Below, piece by piece: positions 1-5,481 of a DNA stretch of 7,857 nucleotides. This DNA comes from ANME-2 cluster archaeon (GTDB taxonomy: Archaea > Halobacteriota > Methanosarcinia > Methanosarcinales > Methanocomedenaceae). The stretch covers positions 1 through 7,857 of the forward strand of contig JAKRWB010000676.1 of assembly GCA_022353185.1 (NCBI GenBank), given 5' to 3'. The notes under the pieces were generated by a model. The model ran no database searches. It saw only the letters and a list, made by a program, of their open reading frames with translations, and was not told where the DNA came from. Each line of letters opens with the position of its first letter. Positions within the stretch are counted from its first letter, which is position 1. The translations under genes were made by a program, and so were the position numbers.

Positions 1-115
1 ATTACGAAAGTAATGATCGCAATAAAATATAAATATCGGGTAATCTTTATATACTTGAGCATTATTCAGAAATCCCTACAATTAGGCAATTATTGATTAT
101 TATTTAATGTTATTG

Positions 116-127
116 TCCTATATAGGA
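116..127. repeat. 12-bp perfect palindrome TCCTATATAGGA
   Basis: TCCTATATAGGA equals its own reverse complement. It encloses a TATATA core, so it could be a small operator overlapping a TATA element, but short AT-rich palindromes occur by chance in sequence of this composition. It lies 173 nt upstream of the cheR start. Confidence 0.3.
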
Positions 128-186
128 TAGACCTCGGTTGATTTGTACACACGTTTTTAGTTTTGGGACAGCCTGTGTAGATACTC

Positions 187-256
187 TTTAAATAGTTCAT
201 GACAATCAAATTGAAAGTTAATTTACGCAAAGTTAAGATATAATAGAAAATATAAG
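187..256 (+). promoter_or_regulatory. Candidate TATA elements for cheR
   Basis: Two archaeal TATA-box-like sequences lie ahead of cheR: TTTAAATA at 187-194, close to the archaeal consensus, and AAAATATAAG at 247-256. The first would give a leader of roughly 85 nt and the second one of about 20 nt. The bases before the cheR ATG lack a clear Shine-Dalgarno motif, so a short or near-leaderless transcript from the second element is plausible. The choice between them is inference. Confidence 0.35.
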
Positions 257-300
257 TGTCCATCAGATAATTGAAAAATTATTAATAAAGTTGAATAACT

Positions 301-1131
301 ATGCTTGATGAAATTGCTTTAAACAATCTTAAAATCTATTTACGAAAAAGATTGGACTTAAATTTGAACCAATATAAGGACAATTATATTGAGCGAAGAT
401 TAAATGCAAGAATTAGCATGACACATGTTGATAACCTTGCGGGTTATCTTGCACTATTAACGAAAGACCCGGAAGAACTCAATACATTGAAGGATAATCT
501 TACTATTAATGTTACTGAGTTCTTCAGGAATATGGAAACTTTTGAAGCTTTGAACAGGGATATCATCCCCGCCATTATCAAAAGTAAAGAAATCGGTAGC
601 AGTAATACAATCAGGGTATGGAGTGCAGGTTGTTCATCAGGACAGGAACCTTATACTCTTGCAATTCTGTTTTCCGAAGCTTTTAAAAAATTAAGAAAAA
701 AACACAGGTTGGTAATTATCGCTACTGATATTGATAAAAAAAGCCTCGAAAATGCTAAAAGTGGCAGATATGAAAGTAATATTATGGAAGGCATCCCAAA
801 GCACTTGCTCATCAAATATTTTGATAAAATTGGTGGTGAGTATCAGGTAAAGCCTTTTGTACAAGACTGTATAAATTTCAAGTATCTTGACCTGACATCA
901 GATGATGGAAGTAATGTAGCTGGTATACCTGCTTATGACCTGATAGTATGCAGGAATGTCATAATATACTTCAAAGACGAACTAAAAAAAACTTTATTCA
1001 TGAGATTCTATAAAAAGTTGCGAAAAAATGGCTACCTGGTTATTGGCAAGAATGAAGCCCTCAGTGGTGATGCAAAAACACTTCTGGAAGATGTAAACCC
1101 GTCAGAACGTATATATCAGAAGACCAGATGA
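301..1131 (+). CDS. cheR: Chemotaxis protein methyltransferase CheR
   Basis: S-adenosylmethionine-dependent methyltransferase that forms glutamyl methyl esters on the cytoplasmic domains of chemoreceptors during adaptation. The 276-residue length is normal for the family. An N-terminal all-alpha CheR_N domain covers roughly residues 5-60. The family motif NVTEFFRN is at 70-77, the SAM-binding glycine-rich loop WSAGCSSGQEPYTLAI at 107-122, the acidic strand-end ATDID at 141-145, and CRNVIIYF at 217-224 near the active site. The ATG at 301 is used because the conserved N-terminal helix follows directly, although no strong ribosome binding site precedes it. No other chemotaxis gene (receptor, cheB, cheA, cheW, cheY) is in the window, so it is either an isolated copy or the edge of a cluster lying to the left. 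A stand-alone CheR could also methylate a non-chemotaxis receptor. The family assignment is firm; the cellular role is inferred. Confidence 0.93.
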   Translation: MLDEIALNNLKIYLRKRLDLNLNQYKDNYIERRLNARISMTHVDNLAGYLALLTKDPEELNTLKDNLTINVTEFFRNMETFEALNRDIIPAIIKSKEIGSSNTIRVWSAGCSSGQEPYTLAILFSEAFKKLRKKHRLVIIATDIDKKSLENAKSGRYESNIMEGIPKHLLIKYFDKIGGEYQVKPFVQDCINFKYLDLTSDDGSNVAGIPAYDLIVCRNVIIYFKDELKKTLFMRFYKKLRKNGYLVIGKNEALSGDAKTLLEDVNPSERIYQKTR

Positions 1132-1140
1132 CCACATCGG

Positions 1141-1150
1141 GTATTTTTTC
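1141..1150 (+). terminator. T-tract after cheR
   Basis: A T6 run at 1144-1149 begins 12 nt after the cheR stop codon. Archaeal RNA polymerase can terminate at short U-runs without a stable hairpin, so this is a plausible cheR terminator. No strong stem precedes it. Confidence 0.4.
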
Positions 1151-1170
1151 AAGGTTAGTTTGCATATGTT

Positions 1171-1214
1171 TTTATAAGTAAAATCTCTTAATAGCAGTAT
1201 CCAAACATTAGAGG
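1171..1214 (+). promoter_or_regulatory. cofE TATA box and ribosome binding site
   Basis: TTTATAAG at 1171-1178 is a good archaeal TATA box. Initiation about 25 nt downstream would fall near 1200, giving a leader of about 20 nt. That leader would contain GAGG at 1211-1214, six bases before the ATG at 1221. The spacing supports both the promoter and the start codon. Confidence 0.55.
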
Positions 1215-1220
1215 AATGTA

Positions 1221-1979
1221 ATGAGAATCAACGCATTTACTGTGGAAGATATTCCACTGATAACAAAAGACCATAATATTGCTAACATCATCTGTAGCCT
1301 GGCACAAGTAAAGGATCATGATATCATTGTGGTTGCCTCAACAATTGTTTCCAAAGTTGAAGGCAGGATAATTGACCCCGATAAAATTACCCCCACACCT
1401 GAAGCTATCAGAATCTCAAAACTGTTAGATAACGATCCAAAGTTCGTTCAGGCTGTACTGGATGAGTGTACAGAGGTCATCCTGGAATCACCCATATTCC
1501 TGGTGCGCCACACAAGCGGGAATATATGCATTAACGCTGGAGTTGACCATTCCAATGTGGAGGATGGACTGCTGTTGCTGCCCATTGACCCTGATAGAAG
1601 TGCAAGAAAACTCAAGGAGGATATTTTCAAACTGACTGGTAAGCGGGTCAGTGTAATAATCACCGATACCAATGGCAGGGCGTTTCGGGAAGGCCAGACC
1701 GGTATTGCACTGGGAGTGGCCGGTATCAACACTCACCATGATTGGCGGGGGAGTACCGACCTTTTCGGTACTACATTGGAAGTGGCCAATGAAGCAGTGG
1801 TGGACGAGATTGCCGGATTTGCCAATTGCATGATGGGTGAAGGGAATTGGGGTACACCGGTGGTAGTGATAAGAGGGTTTGAACTATTGTCCGATAGTGA
1901 TGGTATGGATGCCATGTACCGAACACCTGAAACTGATATTATCAGGAATGCACTGCAAAATTATAAATCGCGGACTTAG
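1221..1979 (+). CDS. cofE: Coenzyme F420-0:L-glutamate ligase (F420-0 gamma-glutamyl ligase)
   Basis: Adds L-glutamate residues to coenzyme F420-0 by a GTP- and divalent-metal-dependent reaction, the last stage of F420 synthesis. F420 is the deazaflavin hydride carrier of methanogenesis and its reversal. The length of 252 residues matches archaeal single-domain CofE; many actinobacterial FbiB proteins carry an extra C-terminal domain that is absent here. Visible family motifs are STIVSKVEG at 40-48, NAGVDHSNV at 105-113, TDTNGRAFREGQTGIALG at 148-165, GSTDLFG at 177-183 and GEGNWGTPVVVIRG at 206-219. Asp109 and Asp149 sit where metal-binding residues are expected. GAGG six bases upstream supports the ATG. 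The gene has its own promoter-like element and converges on speB, with 5 nt between the two stop codons. No other F420 synthesis gene is adjacent. Confidence 0.96.
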   Translation: MRINAFTVEDIPLITKDHNIANIICSLAQVKDHDIIVVASTIVSKVEGRIIDPDKITPTPEAIRISKLLDNDPKFVQAVLDECTEVILESPIFLVRHTSGNICINAGVDHSNVEDGLLLLPIDPDRSARKLKEDIFKLTGKRVSVIITDTNGRAFREGQTGIALGVAGINTHHDWRGSTDLFGTTLEVANEAVVDEIAGFANCMMGEGNWGTPVVVIRGFELLSDSDGMDAMYRTPETDIIRNALQNYKSRT

Positions 1980-1984
1980 ATACG

Positions 1985-2857
1985 TTATTGTCTTGAAGCC
2001 CAGGCCGAGGCTATGAACTCGCGAATGAACTTAGCACCCAGCAGTGCGGTGTTACCGCTGTCGAACTGTGGTGCAATCTCAACAAGGTCGAAACCTATAC
2101 TTCGGGGAGCCAGTTCGTGTATTAAAGAAAGTACGTGGCGGTCGGTGAGCCCGAAAGGTTCAGGCGTGCCCAGTGCAGGGGCATATGCCGGGTCGATAGC
2201 ATCCATGTCCAGTGACAGATACAGGTGTCTGGTATCAAGCTTACTGTTCAGTTCGCTGAGGATGTGCGCAATACCTTTTTCCACTACCATGTCAGACGGG
2301 TAATATGTAATATCCTGTGATTTTGCCAGTGAATATTCATCTTTTGTGCCGCTTCTTATTCCGATTGAAACATACCTGTCAGTCACATCTTCAATAATGT
2401 GGCGACTAACACAAGCATGACTGTTTACCTCACCTTTGTATTTGTCTCTTAAATCGAAATGGGCATCCAGTACCACCACGCCCAGATCATCGAACTTTTC
2501 TTTTGATGCTCTGACACACGGTAACGTGAGGGAATGCTCCCCACCCAGCATTATGGGTATTTTATTGTCCTCTAATATAGTAGTGACTGTTTTCTCAACA
2601 GCAGTTAAAGCCTGCTCAACAGTATCGTTCTCTTTGATATCCACATCTCCCATATCATGGATGGGGATAACGGAGAGGTCTATGTCAAAATTGAAGTTAT
2701 ACGTCTCGAAAGTGTACGAAGTTTCCCTGATGGCATCGGGAGCTTGTCGGCTACCTTTCCTGAAACTTGATGTTCCATCAAAGGGTGCGCCGAAGATTAC
2801 AAAAGCAGCATCTGAATAATTGGAATCAGCATCAGCAAAAAAAAGTTTCCCACCCAT
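1985..2857 (-). CDS. speB: Agmatinase (agmatine ureohydrolase, arginase family)
   Basis: Hydrolyses agmatine to putrescine and urea in polyamine synthesis, using two Mn ions. The 290 residues fit archaeal agmatinases. The arginase-family metal ligands are all present: His108 in GGEHS, the DAHFD motif at 131-135, and DMDAIDP starting at Asp217. His147 in NSHAC and Glu260 in DLVEIAP occupy conserved active-site positions. The N-terminus with FADAD and FGAPFDGTSS resembles methanogen agmatinases. The ATG at 2857 is preceded by GGAAGGG (minus strand, 2868-2862) with 4 nt spacing. It lies 38 nt downstream of the aIF5A gene on the same strand and is probably co-transcribed with it, linking polyamine supply to aIF5A modification. 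Other ureohydrolases such as guanidinobutyrase share these motifs, so substrate identity rests on context and overall similarity. Confidence 0.92.
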   Translation of the reverse strand: MGGKLFFADADSNYSDAAFVIFGAPFDGTSSFRKGSRQAPDAIRETSYTFETYNFNFDIDLSVIPIHDMGDVDIKENDTVEQALTAVEKTVTTILEDNKIPIMLGGEHSLTLPCVRASKEKFDDLGVVVLDAHFDLRDKYKGEVNSHACVSRHIIEDVTDRYVSIGIRSGTKDEYSLAKSQDITYYPSDMVVEKGIAHILSELNSKLDTRHLYLSLDMDAIDPAYAPALGTPEPFGLTDRHVLSLIHELAPRSIGFDLVEIAPQFDSGNTALLGAKFIREFIASAWASRQ

Positions 2858-2895
2858 ATAACCCTTCCAAAAATGAGATTTGACGGATTAGATTA

Positions 2896-3279
2896 CTACC
2901 GCATATCTATCTTCATTTTACCCATGGCGATAAGGTACTGGACATCTTTTCCTACATCGATTTTGTCTTTGTACTCCACAGGAATGATTAATTCGACAGT
3001 AGAATAATCGCCCATGTCCATTATCTGGACAACGTCTCCTGAGATGGAGAGCACCTGCCCGTTCTTCCTTTCCACGAGGGGGACGTATATTTTCTGGGTC
3101 ACAGGTGAGATGATAGAGCGTTTCTGGTTGTCGAAAATACCAACCGCATCAACTCTTGCCTTGGCGGCGCCGTGCTTACCTGGTTTTGAGTGTGAAATAG
3201 ATTTTATAGTGCAGGGTTCGTCATCTATTATTACATACCTGCCTTCTTTTAATGTGCGCACTTCTGTTTGCTCTTTCAT
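2896..3279 (-). CDS. eif5A: Translation initiation factor 5A (aIF5A, hypusine-containing)
   Basis: Binds the ribosome and promotes peptide bond formation at difficult sequences; it is the archaeal counterpart of eIF5A and bacterial EF-P. The 127 residues form an N-terminal SH3-like domain (about 1-70) and a C-terminal OB fold (about 71-127). The modification loop reads HSKPGKHGAAKAR at 30-42, making Lys35 the expected deoxyhypusine/hypusine site. The ATG at 3279 is preceded by GGAGGA (minus strand, 3294-3289) with 9 nt spacing, a strong ribosome binding site that fixes the start. It is the first gene of a likely two-gene unit with speB. Its start is 32 nt (GTG choice) or 47 nt (ATG choice) from the divergent acetyltransferase start, so its promoter probably lies inside that neighbour's reading frame. 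Confidence 0.96.
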   Translation of the reverse strand: MKEQTEVRTLKEGRYVIIDDEPCTIKSISHSKPGKHGAAKARVDAVGIFDNQKRSIISPVTQKIYVPLVERKNGQVLSISGDVVQIMDMGDYSTVELIIPVEYKDKIDVGKDVQYLIAMGKMKIDMR

Positions 3280-3326
3280 ATGGTAAGTTCCTCCGGTTAG
3301 AGGTAATTTAAGTGGAGTTTAATAGC

Positions 3327-3977
3327 ATGGGGGCTTATATACGTATCGATAACTTTGATAACATTCACCGTTTTAGAAAATCTTTAAATATATCTTCGCA
3401 TATAACACCTACCACAGAAGGTGAGCTTAGGTCAGAAGAATCTGATGATGATGGTAACCCTCAATATATTTCTCTAAAGATTAAAAATGGTTTATCTGAG
3501 GTAGTAATCCACAGGGTTTTATCAGATGAAATCTTGGACTTGGTCCAAATTGAGACTCAATCATTCACTGATAGTGATTATCCTATTGACGAAAAACTGT
3601 TCCGGATTTTTAACAATAGTCAACATGCTGCATTATTTAGCGCACTCCAGGATGGAGTAGTGGTGGGCTATGTATGTTTGATAATGCGTAAACAGACAAG
3701 CCGGATATATTCCCTTACCGTAGGTGAGGGCTACAGGGGAAAAGGTATTGGCACAAAATTACTCGAAGCCGCTGAGAAGCATGCATTTAGACATGGAACA
3801 GAAGCTGTCAGGCTTGAGGTACGATGCAACAGCGACGCTCTTAGATTATACCAAAAGCTCGGATATACAGTGGTGGAAAAAAAATTACAATATTATGGTG
3901 ATGGCGGGGACGCCTTCAGTATGAATAAACAAATATTACAACATCGGATTGAGGACGTTGAAACAAATAACAATTAA
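3327..3977 (+). CDS. RimI-like GNAT family N-acetyltransferase with N-terminal extension
   Basis: Likely transfers acetyl from acetyl-CoA to an amino group; RimI/Ard1-type enzymes acetylate protein N-termini, but the substrate here is unknown. Numbering from the GTG at 3312, the GNAT domain spans about residues 65-207. Acetyl-CoA-binding motif A is LTVGEGYRGKGIGTKLLE at 135-152, with the R-G-x-G-x-G loop intact. NSDALRLYQKLGY at 173-185 is the typical RimI C-terminal signature, followed by YYGDGGDAFSM. About 60 residues precede the domain, rich in Ser/Asp/Glu and not recognised. Two starts are credible: GTG 3312 after GAGGT (7 nt), and ATG 3327 after GGAG (9 nt); ATG is preferred as the commoner codon. 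The last 29 nt overlap the next reading frame, indicating translational coupling. The gene is divergent from aIF5A. Confidence 0.88.
   Translation: MGAYIRIDNFDNIHRFRKSLNISSHITPTTEGELRSEESDDDGNPQYISLKIKNGLSEVVIHRVLSDEILDLVQIETQSFTDSDYPIDEKLFRIFNNSQHAALFSALQDGVVVGYVCLIMRKQTSRIYSLTVGEGYRGKGIGTKLLEAAEKHAFRHGTEAVRLEVRCNSDALRLYQKLGYTVVEKKLQYYGDGGDAFSMNKQILQHRIEDVETNNN
3383..3393 (-). promoter_or_regulatory. Candidate TATA box for the aIF5A-speB unit
   Basis: On the minus strand this reads ATATATTTAAA, a good archaeal TATA element preceded by purine-rich CGAAG that could act as BRE. Transcription would begin about 25 nt further on, giving an aIF5A leader of roughly 80 nt. It lies inside the acetyltransferase frame because the space between the divergent starts is too short for two promoters. 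Assignment is inference from position. Confidence 0.3.
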
Positions 3978-4812
3978 AGAAAGAGACCAAATCCAGCCGT
4001 TACTGCAGCAGCTTGATAACAAGCTCTGGGTGTATTATTTTCCGGTAATCCTCAGTAGTGAATTAATATATATGGATAATATCGACAACTCTACTATCCT
4101 CCTGTCAAAGGAGGAAGGTAACTGGAACATGGTCGTTCAGCCGCTAGGCGACAGTTCTAATGGTACTTTAGAAAAAATATTCAATTACCTGAGGGAACTG
4201 AACGGAAACAATGAAGGTGCGTTATTTAACTGCACCGCATCGTTTGTGGAGAATCTTGACCCTGACCTGTACAGCATCAAGGTAGAATGCGGTGATTATA
4301 TTTACCGCAAAGATGAACAGGTCTCATTAACGGGTAAGAAATTCAGCGAGATAAGGAACCATATCAATTTTTTTAAAAAGCATTATAATTACACGGTCGG
4401 TCCATATTCAGCTGATGATTATAATGAATGCTTTGAACTATTCAACGGGTGGAAAGCAAAGAAGGAGGCAAATATACCGGTCAAGGATGAACACATTGCC
4501 CAGTTGTTCCAAAACCTGTGCATGTTCCCGGACATGTTCGGGATATCTATAAGGGTGGATGGAAAAATTGCGGGGTTCAGCCTCGGTGGATTACTGGCAG
4601 AAAATGAGGCCATCTGCATAATCCGCAAGACCGATAGACAGTATAATGGCCTGTCTGAGTTCATAGATAGTGAATTCTATAAATGCGTACCTGAGAACGT
4701 TAACCTGGTGAATGATGGGGACGACCTTAATTCAGAATCCCTTAGAAACTATAAGATGAAATGGCATCCTGCCCAAGTGAGGAAATATTATACTGTCCAG
4801 CAGCTGAACTGA
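3949..4812 (+). CDS. DUF2156 / LPG_synthase_C-like protein
   Basis: The 287-residue protein resembles the DUF2156 family, whose fold is a tandem GNAT domain related to the C-terminal catalytic part of MprF lysyl-phosphatidylglycerol synthase and to FemX-like aminoacyl transferases. The signature is seen in the middle: DYIYRKDEQVSLTGKK at 116-131 followed by RNHINFFKKHY at 136-146. At the end VNLVNDGDDLNSESLRNYK begins at 251 and runs into MKWHP, matching the family pattern of a polar D-L-x-x-x-x-L-R-x-x-K element before a WHP or YHP. No membrane segment is present, so this is a soluble version without the MprF flippase part. The start is uncertain: TTG 3949 or TTG 3958 (the latter after GAGG with a short 3-nt gap); both lie inside the upstream acetyltransferase gene, pointing to coupled translation. 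Donor and acceptor substrates are unknown. Confidence 0.78.
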   Translation: MRTLKQITIKERDQIQPLLQQLDNKLWVYYFPVILSSELIYMDNIDNSTILLSKEEGNWNMVVQPLGDSSNGTLEKIFNYLRELNGNNEGALFNCTASFVENLDPDLYSIKVECGDYIYRKDEQVSLTGKKFSEIRNHINFFKKHYNYTVGPYSADDYNECFELFNGWKAKKEANIPVKDEHIAQLFQNLCMFPDMFGISIRVDGKIAGFSLGGLLAENEAICIIRKTDRQYNGLSEFIDSEFYKCVPENVNLVNDGDDLNSESLRNYKMKWHPAQVRKYYTVQQLN

Positions 4813-4866
4813 ACAAACTGCATAACTAAGTCCTGACAATTCATATAGTAACACGATATAAATTGT

Positions 4867-4917
4867 CTGGGGATATTTGATTCAGGTATATATCCCCAGG
4901 TTTCTTTCCTTTTTCTG
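4867..4917 (+). terminator. Hairpin and T-rich terminator after the DUF2156 gene
   Basis: CTGGGGATAT at 4867-4876 and ATATCCCCAG at 4890-4899 form a perfect 10-bp stem with a 13-nt loop. A pyrimidine tract rich in T follows at 4901-4917. Orientation and location, 55 nt after the DUF2156 stop codon, fit termination of the acetyltransferase/DUF2156 transcript. The opposite strand has no T-tract after the stem, so it is one-directional. Confidence 0.7.
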
Positions 4918-4918
4918 C

Positions 4919-5062
4919 CTATTCCACAAACGGATTGTCGTATTCAAGTATGGCCTGTGCTACCTTTTCCCTCATAAGGTCGGGGGGCGGGACCTGGCCG
5001 CTTTGCAGCAGATTCCTCATTTTGGTACAACTGAAATTCACGATTTCTTTACCACTCCTTTT
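4919..5062 (-). pseudogene. sat: Remnant of ATP sulfurylase (sulfate adenylyltransferase) C-terminus
   Basis: Reading the minus strand from about 5062 to a TAG stop at 4921-4919 gives roughly 47 codons. The core FSCTKMRNLLQSGQ is followed by VPPPDLMREKVAQAILEYD and then NPFVE. This fits the C-terminal pattern of ATP sulfurylase: an SGTxxR motif, a short loop ending in PP, then M-R-x-E-V and a terminal helix. The conserved SGT glycine is replaced by Cys (SCT), and the frame closes upstream at a TGA (5092-5090) with no start codon or remainder of the roughly 380-residue enzyme. It is therefore read as a decayed 3' fragment. Open frames on the plus strand across 4877-5209 are shadows of this remnant and of the GC-rich block. 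The family call is from remembered pattern and was not tested by search. Confidence 0.55.
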
Positions 5063-5094
5063 TTCAACTCCCATACCCCTCTCTCGCTTTCATT

Positions 5095-5460
5095 CTGCCC
5101 GGGTGCCCTCCGATCTGCTCCGCACGTTCTTGTGGTGTGGGGGCTGGCAGTGAAGCGGAGGAGTCCCTTGCCGGTGTCCGAGAGCGGAAGGCTTCAGCTC
5201 AGCACGTAGCGTAATAATGAATAGATCAATAGGTATCAGTTCAGGCAATCTGTAAAAGCAAGAAGGTGATAAATGGGTTAAAACACAGAGCTACCCACAC
5301 AAAACAGCGATGAGTCAATATATTTATGGGAATAGCAGTCCTGTGCCTTAACCGGGCAGATTAGAGATTGCTATGGGAAAGCTAATAAATTAGTAAGGGA
5401 GTTCTAAGACGATGTGTCTGCATGCAAATAAAAATAGTCAACACCTGGTAGTTAAGGAAG
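5095..5460 (+). other. Non-coding block with GC-rich head; candidate structured RNA or decayed group II intron
   Basis: No supported gene covers this stretch. Positions 5095-5212 are distinctly GC-rich against AT-rich surroundings, and 5213-5460 has stops in all frames but many short complementary segments. Potential helices include CTCCGC (5118-5123) with GCGGAG (5155-5160), and CTGGCA (5144-5149) with TGCCGG (5169-5174). A nested pair has ATAGCA (5332-5337) with TGCTAT (5369-5374) enclosing CTGTGCC (5341-5347) opposite GGGCAG (5354-5359). The AGCTCAGCACGTAGCG segment and the CTAAGACGA segment recall domain I sequences of group II introns, but this is a subjective resemblance. No reverse transcriptase and no domain V were found. 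Strand is assigned from that resemblance only. Confidence 0.3.
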
Positions 5461-5481
5461 GGACGCATTATTAGATTTAAT

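Larger units (their letters stand above)
1..300. other. AT-rich intergenic region upstream of cheR
   Basis: No convincing open reading frame, RNA gene or coding remnant was found on either strand. The stretch is strongly AT-rich. It contains several TATA-like elements (around 46-54, 187-195 and 247-256), a 12-bp perfect palindrome at 116-127 and a T5 run near 153-157. It probably holds the cheR promoter and the 3' flank of a gene outside the window. Confidence 0.6.

Noticed and set aside
1448..1915. Minus-strand open frames inside cofE
   Set aside because: They are antisense shadows of a fully conserved cofE coding frame and have no ribosome binding sites or recognisable motifs.
2013..2819. 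Plus-strand open frames inside speB
   Set aside because: Antisense shadows of a conserved agmatinase; Ser-rich products without motifs.
4877..5209. 110-codon plus-strand open frame with a second overlapping frame at 4935-5153
   Set aside because: Low-complexity Phe/Leu/Ser/Pro-rich products with no family resemblance. They lie over the terminator, the minus-strand sat-like remnant and the GC-rich block, which explain the sequence better.
5095..5215. GC-rich block as a tRNA, SRP RNA or RNase P RNA
   Set aside because: No tRNA cloverleaf or T-loop consensus, no SRP helix 8 motif and no RNase P conserved regions were seen.
5101..5215. Minus-strand open frame continuing the sat remnant upstream
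   Set aside because: The frame gives a Pro/His/Arg-rich peptide without ATP sulfurylase character, and a TGA separates it from the remnant.
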